In this document: one piece after another, positions 54,123 to 62,136 of the stretch
How the letters are laid out: each line of letters opens with the position of its first letter
How positions within the stretch are numbered: the first letter of the stretch is position 1
Source of the DNA: an uncultured Flammeovirgaceae bacterium
Lineage (GTDB): Bacteria; Bacteroidota; Bacteroidia; Cytophagales; Cyclobacteriaceae
Length of the DNA: 64,000 nt
Assembly: GCA_937883755.1 (NCBI GenBank)
Contig: CAKZYA010000022.1
Location: 110,388-174,387 of the forward strand
Reading direction: 5' to 3'
The notes under the pieces: model-generated
What the model was told of the DNA's origin: nothing
The model's input: only the letters and a program-made list of their open reading frames with translations
Database searches by the model: none
Position numbers and translations under genes: made by a program

Positions 54123-54221
54123 AGATATACCTCTTCTACCGTTTTTTACTTGACCAAGATAGTGCTTTACTTACAGCGGTACAACCAGTATTTACGACTA
54201 AGGAGCTTTGATAGCTTACGT

Positions 54222-55328
54222 TCAAGACTCGTAAGGATTTGTATTCTCTTCCACACTTTGACCAGCCATGTACAGGGTGCGGGTAGGGTAAGCAAACTCA
54301 ATACTCCGCTTCTGAAATTCAGCAAATATTTCAAAGTTGATCGCCTGCTGTACGTTCATGTATTCGTTGAAATCGGCAGACTGGACGATGTAGACTACCT
54401 CGTAATTAAGGCTAGAATCACCGTAGGCTTTGAAGTGAGCCCGATCGAATTTGGCTAGCTCTTGGGTTTCTACCGCCCGCTGCAGAATTTCTGGGATCTC
54501 TTTTACTTGTTCAAGCGGAGTTTGGTATACCACTCCTACACTAAATACAATTCGGCGGGTTTGCATCCGCTTATAGTTATGAATTCGGGAACTGGTAAGG
54601 TCGCTATTAGAAAATACCAATTGCTCACCTGAGAGGCTTTTCACCCGGGTAGTTTTAATTCCAATGGCCTCTATCGTACCTAATTTATCGTCTACAATAA
54701 TAAAATCGCCGATCTCAAAGGGACGGTCAAAGAAAATCACGAAGTAGTTGAATAGATCACCCAGAATATTTTGAGCTGCTAGAGCAATGGCAATACCTCC
54801 AATACCTAACCCGGCTACCATGGCGGTAACGTTAATTCCTAAATTATCGAGCAACACTAGTAAACCCGCACTCCAGATGAGCACATTGAATATCAGCATG
54901 ACTCCGCCTAATTGTTTCACTTTTTCCTCCCCGTTTGATTGCCGGAGGACGTAGGAGCGTAGTAACATCAGTACCACTGAGGAAATAAACCGAATACTAA
55001 AAAAAGTGATGACTACTAGCGCAGCGATGCGGATTGCTTCATTCGCTGTATCGGGTAGGGTAAGGTATTTTATTCCGATGTAGACCGAGATAAAATACAA
55101 TATTGGTATTCCGAAACGGCTGATACTTTCAACAATGTAATCATCAATATCAGTTTCAGTGCTAGCTGCTGCCTTCTTAAGTTGACCGATAACTATTGAC
55201 CGAATAATCCGGGTAATAATTATGCCCAGTAAAATAATACCTAGGGCAATCAGATAATCTTCGGGAGTATTGTTATCAAAAATGCCTTCAAAGTTTTTGG
55301 ATAAGTTTTCAAAAAATGTCTCTAACAT
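54222..55328 (-). CDS. Mechanosensitive ion channel (MscS family)
   Basis: A 368-residue MscS-type channel that releases solutes after hypo-osmotic shock. Membrane helices at about residues 25-45, 72-92, 102-122 and 143-165; the pore-lining helix is TAMVAGLGIGGIAIALAAQ, followed by NILGDLFNYFVIFFDRPFEIG and the beta domain. C-terminal domain with RRIVFSVGVVYQTPLEQV. The protein is complete. It is transcribed on the minus strand 99 bp upstream of the NtrC-type gene. Confidence 0.93.
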   Translation of the reverse strand: MLETFFENLSKNFEGIFDNNTPEDYLIALGIILLGIIITRIIRSIVIGQLKKAAASTETDIDDYIVESISRFGIPILYFISVYIGIKYLTLPDTANEAIRIAALVVITFFSIRFISSVVLMLLRSYVLRQSNGEEKVKQLGGVMLIFNVLIWSAGLLVLLDNLGINVTAMVAGLGIGGIAIALAAQNILGDLFNYFVIFFDRPFEIGDFIIVDDKLGTIEAIGIKTTRVKSLSGEQLVFSNSDLTSSRIHNYKRMQTRRIVFSVGVVYQTPLEQVKEIPEILQRAVETQELAKFDRAHFKAYGDSSLNYEVVYIVQSADFNEYMNVQQAINFEIFAEFQKRSIEFAYPTRTLYMAGQSVEENTNPYES

Positions 55329-55348
55329 ATATTCAATTGCAAGTTTAT

Positions 55349-55366
55349 CCCGGACTAAGTTCCGGG
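55349..55366. repeat. REP-like GC hairpin, copy 1
   Basis: Perfect stem CCCGGA / TCCGGG with a six-base loop in AT-rich surroundings, 21 bp upstream of the mscS start. A related hairpin with CCGGA / TCCGG is at 58100-58130. No T-run follows. Confidence 0.4.
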
Positions 55367-55465
55367 AGTTGTAAGTGGATAATTGAAAATTACAGTCACT
55401 GTTGTTAAAAGAGGCTTGAGAAAATGTTTGGCAATTATTCTATTTCAGTGGTTGATTTCTGAAAA

Positions 55466-55999
55466 TCAGTACTGCACATCGTAAGTGCGTAGCGATAGAC
55501 CACCTTCAAACTCTTCAGCGTTGGTTTGATGGAGCTTAATAGCAACCTGAGAATCTCCAAAAAGCGGAGTCCCTCCACCGAGTATGATAGGATTGAGCTT
55601 GAGCTTAACCGTATCGATAAGTTTATTTTCCAAGAGCCAACCGGCAAATATTCCGCCACCGCAGAGATAAATATCGCTTCCTTCCGTTGCTTTCAATTTC
55701 CGGACTTCTGATAAATCCTGCTTTACGACCATTACCTGCTCGTTTGGATTTTCAAACTCCAGTGAGTTAGAAAAAATGTAGTGGTGCATATGAGGGTAAG
55801 CAGGTTGTCCCGGAGGTAAACCGAACTTATAACCGAATTCATACGTCTTGCGACCCATAATTACCGTATCGAAATTCTGTAAGTCTTGCATGTATTTTTC
55901 AACTAATGCGCCTTCGGTAGCAAATAGCTCAATATTTTCATCTGGGCCAGCAATGTATCCATCTAACGATACAGCTACGTAGTATTCTATCTTTCTCAT
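55466..55999 (-). CDS. Dihydrofolate reductase-fold protein (RibD C-terminal family)
   Basis: A 177-residue reductase-like protein. The N-terminal sequence YYVAVSLDGYIAGPDENIEL and FDTVIMGRKTYEFGY are typical, as are DIYLCGGGIFAGWLLENKLI and LNPIILGGGTPLF. This group resembles bacterial YyaP/YwjB proteins; an NADPH-dependent reduction is likely but the substrate is unknown. It lies alone, with about 140 bp before the mscS gene and 83 bp after the SDR gene, all on the minus strand. Confidence 0.87.
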   Translation of the reverse strand: MRKIEYYVAVSLDGYIAGPDENIELFATEGALVEKYMQDLQNFDTVIMGRKTYEFGYKFGLPPGQPAYPHMHHYIFSNSLEFENPNEQVMVVKQDLSEVRKLKATEGSDIYLCGGGIFAGWLLENKLIDTVKLKLNPIILGGGTPLFGDSQVAIKLHQTNAEEFEGGLSLRTYDVQY

Positions 56000-56082
56000 A
56001 ATTTAGGTCGTCATGAAATAATGTTCAAAGTTACTCAACTTCATGAATACATAAACACGCTAACCCACAAACAAGGCATTAA

Positions 56083-56907
56083 TTACTTCACCTGACTCAT
56101 TACAGCTCGGTCAAACAGGCGGTCGCTTAGCAGCCAGCGCATGAACATAAGAGGTTTCGCCATACTGCCCACTGCGTAGCGGGTTTTAGGCTTTTTAACC
56201 CTCACAGCTCTTGCTACCGTATCAGCAATGACTGTAGGCGAACTACCGCTTCCTATTTCGTAAGAATCCTGAGCTGATTTTTGCATGGCTTTAGCTAATT
56301 TGGCGTAGGCTGAATTGCCCGAACGCGCCATCATTGGCCCTGTCATTACATCTCCAAATTCGGTATTGATAATTCCTGGCTCAACAATGACTACATCAAT
56401 ACCAAAGGGTTCTAATTCTAACCGTAAGCAATCCGACCATCCTTCCAGAGCGTGTTTGGTAGCGTGGTACCAAGCCCCCAGTGGTGTATAAATTTTGCCA
56501 CCCATAGATGAGATATTGATAATTTTTCCTGAGCCTTGCTCGCGCATGTAGGGTAGAACTTTTTGGGTGAGGGCTGCCAACCCGAATAAATTTACCTCAA
56601 ATTGGTAGCGGGCATCATCAATCGGAGTGTCCTCTACTGCACCGTAGCTCCCGAATCCGGCATTGTTGACTAATTCATCTACTCCTCCTTGTTCCAGGCT
56701 AATCTGTTCTACCACACTGGTAATATCGGCCTCTTGGGTGATGTCCATTTTTAGGGCCTTGGCACCTAATTTTTCTAAATCCTGCATTTTCTCAAGGCGA
56801 CGGGCCGCTACATAAACGACTAAACCATCTTGCAACAGTTTTTTGGCAATTTCTTTACCTATTCCAGAAGATGCTCCGGTGACTAATGCGACTTGTTGGT
56901 TTTTCAT
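56083..56907 (-). CDS. Short-chain dehydrogenase/reductase under TetR control
   Basis: A 274-residue classical SDR. Cofactor motif VTGASSGIGKEIAKKLL, the NAG motif in LVNNAGFGSYGAV, catalytic Ser in INISSMGGKIY and YHATKHALEGW (YxxxK). It resembles the broad group of NAD(P)-dependent ketoreductases of unknown substrate. The upstream gap to tetR (56957) holds the palindrome TAAGT-AATC-ACTTA, which matches the one in front of tetR, so the TetR protein probably controls both genes. Confidence 0.9.
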   Translation of the reverse strand: MKNQQVALVTGASSGIGKEIAKKLLQDGLVVYVAARRLEKMQDLEKLGAKALKMDITQEADITSVVEQISLEQGGVDELVNNAGFGSYGAVEDTPIDDARYQFEVNLFGLAALTQKVLPYMREQGSGKIINISSMGGKIYTPLGAWYHATKHALEGWSDCLRLELEPFGIDVVIVEPGIINTEFGDVMTGPMMARSGNSAYAKLAKAMQKSAQDSYEIGSGSSPTVIADTVARAVRVKKPKTRYAVGSMAKPLMFMRWLLSDRLFDRAVMSQVK

Positions 56908-56924
56908 TATTATAAAGTTTTGAG

Positions 56925-56938
56925 TAAGTAATCACTTA
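56925..56938. promoter_or_regulatory. Putative TetR operator between tetR and the SDR gene
   Basis: Inverted repeat TAAGT-AATC-ACTTA, 18 bp upstream of the SDR start. Read on the minus strand (AAGTGATTACTTAC) it closely matches the palindrome at 57482-57497 in front of tetR. Confidence 0.6.
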
Positions 56939-56956
56939 TTTTTTTATTAAAATTTT

Positions 56957-57478
56957 TTATACCTTGTATGTCTTCATAAGATATTCAAGCAGTTTTTCTT
57001 TTTGAGCAACGTCATTTTTGAGTAATCCGCTACCTAACCCATCCAGAAAGTGAATTAGAAATTCAGCTTCCATTTCGGGGGAGGCATAGTCGAGTTTTTG
57101 GAAAGCGTTGGTTAAAGCAACTCGTAAAGGCTCCATCTTATTTGAGGTGTGTTCTGGTAATTCCCACTTTAGCTTATACTGAAGTCGCCAGAAGTCATAT
57201 TCTGACTCAGGTACCGAAAAAGGAAGTCTGAGTGCCTTTTCAATAGTTTTCTTTGGGACAGTTTCTAGCACAACATCGGCGTATAGTGATCGTAAACGCT
57301 CTTCACCTAAAGCAATTATTGCCTTCAGTAAACCTTCTTTATTGCCAAAGTGCCGAAAGATTAACCCCTCAGATACGCCTGCTTGCTGAGCCACCTTGCT
57401 AGTAGAAGTAGCGTGATACCCTTGTTGGGCAAATAGATCCAGTGCGGCTTGAATGATATTTTCTTTTTTCTCAGTCAT
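56957..57478 (-). CDS. TetR-family regulator
   Basis: A 173-residue repressor. N-terminal HTH: IIQAALDLFAQQGYHATSTS and VAQQAGVSEGLIFRHFGNKEG, followed by a short helical ligand domain that ends LLEYLMKTYKV. It is directly upstream of an SDR gene on the same strand. Matching palindromes lie in front of both, so autoregulation and control of the SDR are expected. The effector is unknown. Confidence 0.92.
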   Translation of the reverse strand: MTEKKENIIQAALDLFAQQGYHATSTSKVAQQAGVSEGLIFRHFGNKEGLLKAIIALGEERLRSLYADVVLETVPKKTIEKALRLPFSVPESEYDFWRLQYKLKWELPEHTSNKMEPLRVALTNAFQKLDYASPEMEAEFLIHFLDGLGSGLLKNDVAQKEKLLEYLMKTYKV

Positions 57479-57481
57479 AAA

Positions 57482-57497
57482 GTGAGTAATTACTTAC
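57482..57497. promoter_or_regulatory. Putative TetR autoregulatory operator
   Basis: Near-perfect palindrome GTGAGTAA-TTACTTAC only 3 bp upstream of the tetR start codon. Shares the TTACTTAC half-site with 56925-56938. Confidence 0.6.
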
Positions 57498-57540
57498 AAA
57501 TACGATAACATTTTCGGTTAGGTTTCAAAAATATTGAATT

Positions 57541-58062
57541 TTAGTCAGGTATTTTTTTCAGTATCTTTCTGACTTTCGCTCTTACGGATGCGCTTTCGTG
57601 AGTGAGTGCTTCTTCACAAATTAGTCGGTACTCATGCCGTAGTTCAGGTATGTTTCTGACAATTTCCAGATAAGCCTCGTAAGCTGCCGCTTTCACAAAT
57701 TTTTTACTAGAACTCATCTTCTCTCTCACGAACGGCTCCAGGTGCTCTGCCATTTTAGAATCAATATTGAATTTTGGCATGATCTGAAGTACATGTAATT
57801 GGCTTTCCCAATGCTGGAGGTGATTGACAATGCCCAATATCTTATTTACTTGTTTGACTGATAGAGTATTGGCCTTATCGTAGTGATGTTTGATTAGCCA
57901 AGAAGTTGCCCGCCTTAAATCTTCGTGAGATTGGTAGAGCTGGATAATGTCATCAATAAAGGTCGCGTCGCTGATGTGACTATTGTATAGGGAAACCAGG
58001 TGATCAATATGCTTTCCGTCCCAGTGGGCAAGAGAGTGGGGCAAATCATCTTTCATAGGCAA
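57541..58062 (-). CDS. HEAT-repeat-like protein, unknown
   Basis: A 173-residue soluble, helical protein. The pattern of paired amphipathic helices, with LEPFVREKMSSSKKFVKAAAYEAYLEIV and EEALTHESASVRAKVRKILK, suggests HEAT-type repeats that bind other proteins. No enzymatic motif is present. Met at residue 3 is an alternative start. It is alone between the tetR gene and the SRP RNA region, transcribed on the minus strand. Confidence 0.6.
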   Translation of the reverse strand: MPMKDDLPHSLAHWDGKHIDHLVSLYNSHISDATFIDDIIQLYQSHEDLRRATSWLIKHHYDKANTLSVKQVNKILGIVNHLQHWESQLHVLQIMPKFNIDSKMAEHLEPFVREKMSSSKKFVKAAAYEAYLEIVRNIPELRHEYRLICEEALTHESASVRAKVRKILKKIPD

Positions 58063-58099
58063 GGGTGACAGTTTTCAATTAACAATGTACACTTAGCAG

Positions 58100-58130
58100 C
58101 TTGTTCCGGACATGATCCGGGATGAACAAG
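58100..58130. repeat. REP-like hairpin, copy 2
   Basis: Outer stem CTTGTTC / GAACAAG and inner stem CCGGA / TCCGG with a short loop. Its core resembles the hairpin at 55349-55366. It lies 37 bp upstream of the HEAT-like gene start. Confidence 0.45.
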
Positions 58131-58180
58131 TTACAATTTAAAATTATTGAGGAAGTATTCTGTATCATTGCTTACGGCCT

Positions 58181-58211
58181 TTTGACAAACCGTAGAAATC
58201 TTCTACCTTTG
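58181..58211 (+). promoter_or_regulatory. Bacteroidota -33/-7 promoter of the SRP RNA gene
   Basis: TTTG at 58181-58184 and TACCTTTG at 58204-58211 with 19 bp between. This fits the known Bacteroidota consensus TTTG and TAnnTTTG. Transcription should start a few bases downstream, at the 5' end of the SRP RNA. Confidence 0.8.
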
Positions 58212-58212
58212 C

Positions 58213-58300
58213 AGTGCGGGTACGACCAGCTCCTGCTGAACTCCCCCAGGCCAGGAATGGAGCAAGGGTAGGCGGTCGTAGCGGTGCGATACCCGCTTTT
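58213..58300 (+). ncRNA. ffs: Small SRP RNA (4.5S type)
   Basis: RNA component of the signal recognition particle, which binds Ffh to target membrane proteins. The conserved apical part is present: CCTGCTGAACTCCCCCAGG, a GGAA tetraloop in CCAGGAATGG, then GGAGCAAGGGTAGG. The ends pair as GCGGGTA (58216-58222) and TACCCGC (58290-58296), with ACGACC / GGTCGT inside. A T-run follows (58297-58303) as terminator. A strong promoter precedes it. Confidence 0.93.
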
Positions 58301-58316
58301 TTTCTTTTTAGCTTTC

Positions 58317-58412
58317 AGTCCACTGTCAACAGCGCTCAGCGCCTGATCTACGGAATGTAATTACTGACAATTTCTTCTAGTTTCTAACCTCTAATTTCTG
58401 TCTTCCCACTTC
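58317..58412. repeat. Composite dispersed repeat: AGTCCAC-type and pyrimidine-rich parts
   Basis: AGTCCACTGTCAACAG (58317-58332) and CTAATTTCTGTCTTCC (58391-58406, extending to 58412). Both parts occur in the same order at 51116 and 51251, with a wider gap there. Confidence 0.5.
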
Positions 58413-58550
58413 CAAACATCAATTTCTGATCCCTAATCCTTCATTTCCATTAGCTTCCAGCTTTGGTCTTCCGTCTCCTGACTTTCATCTCTCTCATTTC
58501 ACATTTCATCTTTCCTTTACTACCTTCACTGCAAAAAAGTGGGGGGAAAC

Positions 58551-58754
58551 ATGTACATTATAAAAGTAAAAGGGAAAGCAAAAATTCCTGATTATATTCA
58601 GTTGCGGGACGATAATTTTGTGCTCATTGCCTATTTCCGGGCAGATCGTGCCCTGAAAAACCTACATAAGTACGGATTAGAAGGAAAAGAAGAAGCCTTG
58701 GAGAAAGTAATTGCAGCATTACCTTTCGGGAAAATTCAAAAACTAGAAATCTGA
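58551..58754 (+). CDS. Small conserved protein upstream of ftsE
   Basis: A 67-residue soluble protein beginning MYIIKVKGKAKIPDYIQLRD. It has a small alpha/beta pattern with RADRALKNLHKYGLEGKEEA and ends LPFGKIQKLEI. The ATG at 58551 follows a strong purine-rich site (GTGGGGGGAAAC), which explains the choice over the in-frame GTG at 58539. Its stop overlaps the ftsE start (TGATG), so the two are translationally coupled. I do not recognise a domain; the coupling suggests a role with FtsE. Confidence 0.72.
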   Translation: MYIIKVKGKAKIPDYIQLRDDNFVLIAYFRADRALKNLHKYGLEGKEEALEKVIAALPFGKIQKLEI

Positions 58755-59473
58755 TGGAAGAGTCCTTCTTAGATGATAAGCCAGTAGTAGACGTACAAAA
58801 CGCTTGTATCTTTCAAGAGCACCAAGTAGTGTTGGAAGATGTTCACTTTTCTATTGCCCGGGGCGAGTTTGTGTACTTAGTGGGGCGCACGGGTAGTGGC
58901 AAAAGTTCATTGATGCGAACGCTTTATGCAGACCTACCTTTACGGATTGGGGAGATGGAAGTAGCGGGTTATTCCATTAAAACAATTAGTCGCTCTGACG
59001 TTCCCTACCTTCGTCGGCGATTGGGCATCATTTTTCAGGATTTTCAACTTTTTGCCGACCGTACCGTAGACGAAAACCTTAATTTTGTGATGCGAGCCAC
59101 GGGTTGGAAGGATCGAGCTAAAATGAAGAAACGTTTAGCCGAAGTACTGATGCAGGTTGGACTGGGTTCGGCCGGAACCAAACTGCCCCACCAGCTCTCG
59201 GGCGGTGAACAGCAGCGGGTTGCCATTGCCCGTTCTCTCATCAATGAACCTATTCTACTGGTCGCCGATGAGCCTACCGGAAACTTAGATCCCAGCGTAT
59301 CAGAAGGGATTCTGAAGCTTTTTCAAGAGATTAACGAGCGGGGTACTACCGTGCTGATGGCTACGCATAGTCACGAATTTGTCCGTAATTATCCCGCGCG
59401 GGTGCTCAAATGCGAACACGGTCGCTTGCTCGATTCTCAACGAGAGGATTTCGAACTAAATAGCACATATTAG
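58754..59473 (+). CDS. ftsE: FtsE-like ABC transporter ATP-binding protein
   Basis: ATPase subunit of 239 residues that, in complex with FtsX, controls cell-wall hydrolases in division. Walker A is GRTGSGKSS, the signature LSGGEQQR, Walker [11 protein letters not shown], and the switch His is in MATHSHEFV. The [22 protein letters not shown] segment is typical of FtsE and LolD. The short coupled upstream gene and the sequence favour FtsE, although no ftsX lies next to it, so LolD-like is an alternative. Confidence 0.82.
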   Translation: MEESFLDDKPVVDVQNACIFQEHQVVLEDVHFSIARGEFVYLVGRTGSGKSSLMRTLYADLPLRIGEMEVAGYSIKTISRSDVPYLRRRLGIIFQDFQLFADRTVDENLNFVMRATGWKDRAKMKKRLAEVLMQVGLGSAGTKLPHQLSGGEQQRVAIARSLINEPILLVADEPTGNLDPSVSEGILKLFQEINERGTTVLMATHSHEFVRNYPARVLKCEHGRLLDSQREDFELNSTY

Positions 59474-59492
59474 TCCACAGTCCACAGTCCAC
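59472..59492. repeat. Three tandem AGTCCAC units
   Basis: AGTCCAC repeated three times directly after the ftsE stop, then AGAATCA. Related to the dispersed copies at 51116 and 58317. Too short and without spacers, so not a CRISPR. Confidence 0.7.
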
Positions 59493-59504
59493 AGAATCAT
59501 TGAT

Positions 59505-59735
59505 GTGCTTTCGGACATTCTGCGTATTGTAGTTGGACTAAACACTACCAAAAACCAGTTGGCTAAGGAAGTTCGTTGTCAAATTTCCAAAAAGGAGATC
59601 AGGGTCATACCGATAGGATCTTCCACATTAGATATTGAAATTTGGGCCGCTGACCGGAACAAAACAGTATTAGAAAAGCACTGGATCAGGCAATTAGTGT
59701 CCAAACCGAGAAGTAGCTCTATTGCAGCTAAGTAG
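59505..59735 (+). pseudogene. Fragment resembling the Ppx/GppA C-terminus
   Basis: A 76-codon frame. The sequence DILRIVVGLNTTKNQLAKEV, then IPIGSSTLDIEIWAADRNKT, resembles the C-terminal HD-like part of exopolyphosphatase/GppA proteins (LLRxADGLDR ... ExWAxxRxxxxLE). Only that last part is present, with no N-terminal ATPase-like domain. It starts 31 bp after ftsE, next to tandem AGTCCAC repeats. So it looks like a remnant of a longer gene, or a stand-alone domain. The family match is by eye only. Confidence 0.5.
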
Positions 59736-60184
59736 GAGACTTTTCTTCGTAACTCCTACCAATTACAGCTATACTTCTTTTCAACCACTAGTACATTCAA
59801 AACAACCATTTATTTAATGTAGATACTCTGAGATTGCTTAATGCCTTAGGTTAGCAGTATGATCTAACTGCTTCAATCTGTTAACCATAAATCTCATGGA
59901 AAAACTATGTGACAATCTGCTAATCATTTTCACCATTGATTTCTTCTCTTGTCAGGAGAAAGCCCACACGAAGTACCAGCCCTCTTCCAAAAGGTAAATG
60001 AACTTGGTCATGTGATATCTACTCTAACTGCTACCTGCCTACAATCGGGAAGATTGTATCCTTATCTACTGGGATTTTATGAACTCACAGTCTCTTCATT
60101 AATGATAAGAAACGCCTAGCTGGTTGCTCGGGTTTTCACTTTTGATACGCTGAATAAATAACTAACCTATTAAATACTACATTT
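59736..60184. other. Intergenic 449 bp, no clear gene
   Basis: Contains only a 33-codon frame at 59896-59997 on the plus strand. Its LLIIFTIDFFSCQEK looks like a truncated lipoprotein signal, possibly a decayed gene. The rest is AT-rich with no RNA gene or strong hairpin seen. The promoter of the FG-GAP gene should lie near its right end. Confidence 0.4.
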
Positions 60185-61980
60185 ATGATAATCACCCATA
60201 TTTCTCGATGGTTGATTCTGATCCTAGGGATTGGAATAACTCAACCAGGTTTGGCTCAGTTAGCTGAGTATACCAGTGGGTTCGATCCTCAGTCGGTGAT
60301 CACCACCCAAGCAAACGGTACTCGCAATGTGTTAGCCTCTGACCTGGATGGGGATGGCGACGCAGATGTGCTGGCAACTACTCACGACGACCATAAGATT
60401 ATCTGGTTTGAAAACGATGGCTTAGGGAATTTTGGTGTGGAACAGGTTATAGTCAACCAGAGTTATTACATCAGTGATATTGATGCTACTGATTTGGACG
60501 GAGATGGGGATCAGGACGTGTTGTTTGCGTTCTCGAGTAACGATATGATTGGCTGGTACGAAAATGATGGATTGGGGAACTTTGGAGCGCAGCAGGTGAT
60601 CACCACGCTGGCAGACGGTGCAAAATCAGTACGCTTTGTGGACTTGGATGGAGACGAGGATCAGGACGTGCTCTCTGCCTCTATGTATGACGATAAAATT
60701 GCCTGGTACGAGAATGATGGCTTAGGTACCTTTGGTAGCCAGCGAGTAATTACTACCCAGGCGGATCTAGCATATGGATTATATGCCGCAGACTTGGATG
60801 GAGACGGAGATCCGGATGTACTTTCCATATCTGCTTATGATTATAAGCTCGCTTGGTATGAGAATCTAGGAACGGGTAACTTTGGTAATCAACAGGTTAT
60901 TGAGATTACTTCCAATGCTGCCTATAATATCTTTGTTGCCGACCTAGATGGAGACGGGGATCTGGATCCCGTTACAACTACTTTTTCCGAAGATAAGATT
61001 GCCTGGAATGAGAACCAGCTAAATACACTTCTCCCGGCAGTTACTAGCCTTACTTTAATAAATACAGACCTTAATCGGCCAGTTCAACCTATGGTGGGGG
61101 GAGATGTGATTGATCTATCGTCAATGAGGCTCTCGAGTTTCACGCTACGAGCCGAAGGTAGCCCGCTTACACTTGATGAGGTACTGTTTGAGTTGAAAGG
61201 GCCTATTAGTGAAACTTACCGCGATCTCTCCCCCACTTCAGGATTTTTGAGGAAAAGGGCAAGTTTTTTACTGGAAAGTCTCCTCAACCGGGTCAATATA
61301 AGCTCATTCTTACTGCCACCAGGAATGGAGTGGTTGGCTTTCCTCAGTTAATAACTTTTAGGATGGTATCTAGCTTGATTGAGAGCTTTACCCTCGTACG
61401 TACCGATACCGATCAGGATCTTATGCCGTTAGTGGACGGAGCAGTCATTGATCCGAGTATCTTTGGGGGAGCTGGGTTCAATGTACGGGCTAATGTAGAA
61501 GCAAATGTGGTGCGGGTGGTGTTTGAGCACAGTGGCTCCCATAGCGGTACACAAGATGAAGGCAATGCCCCTTTCACTCTATTTGGCGATGTGAGTGGTG
61601 ACTACTACGGAGAAGATCCACTGCTAGGCGATTATACCGTAACCGCTACGCCTTACACGGAAGACGATGATAGCACGTTTGTAGCCAGTAGTCCAACTAC
61701 CATTCACTTTACGATAGCAGAGCCAACAGCTAGGACTTTACAAGTGTATCCGAATAGTTTCAATAATGAGATATTCCTTGATACTCCTCGAAAAGAAAGG
61801 CCAGTTCAAATTCAGTTTCAATCAGTACAAGGCCACGATCTTCATATAGTACTGGAGCAACAGGTTATCCAGGAGAAGAAGAGAATACGAATTTCTACTC
61901 AACACCTACCATCGGGACAATATATCATGCGGGTGATTGGTCGAGATTGGACGGAAACCCGGCACGTTATTAAACAATAA
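60185..61980 (+). pseudogene. FG-GAP/VCBS repeat protein with T9SS signal, frameshifted
   Basis: One gene split into two frames. The first (60185-61351) has a signal peptide (about 1-25) and five repeats of about 52 residues with the calcium-binding core DLDGDGD and the following WxENxG; these form an integrin-like propeller. The second (to 61980) carries two Ig-like segments and a T9SS C-terminal domain starting VYPNSFNNEIFLD. In the first frame GGATTTTTGAGG reads GFLRK-; adding one T to the T5 run (61244-61248) gives GFFEEKGKFF and joins the frames with sensible sequence. So this is either a sequencing error or a true frameshift. The intact product would be a secreted or surface protein. 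Confidence 0.82.
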
Positions 61981-62136
61981 ATAGATAGCCTCACAACGGG
62001 CATGTAGCGGAGCACGACACCGAATATTTTGGTAACTTTTGCGATTCGGTAGGTTACTGATTATTAGGCAAAGAATAGTAAACCAGACTACTGGTTTTTA
62101 CGTATTGGTTGTGCCATCTATTCAATGGTACACACG

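Larger units (their letters stand above)
58063..58550. other. Intergenic 488 bp: SRP RNA and repeats
   Basis: Holds a REP-like hairpin (58100-58130), the SRP RNA gene with its promoter, then a long pyrimidine-rich stretch (about 58371-58530) with an AGTCCAC-type copy (58317-58332) and the CTAATTTCTGTCTTCC repeat (58391-58406). No credible protein gene is seen in it. Confidence 0.6.

Noticed and set aside
55435..55659. Minus-strand 74-codon frame at the end of the RibD-like gene
   Set aside because: Out-of-frame shadow of the 55466-55999 gene.
59472..59492. AGTCCAC triplet as a CRISPR array
   Set aside because: Repeat unit is 7 bp with no spacers and no cas genes nearby.
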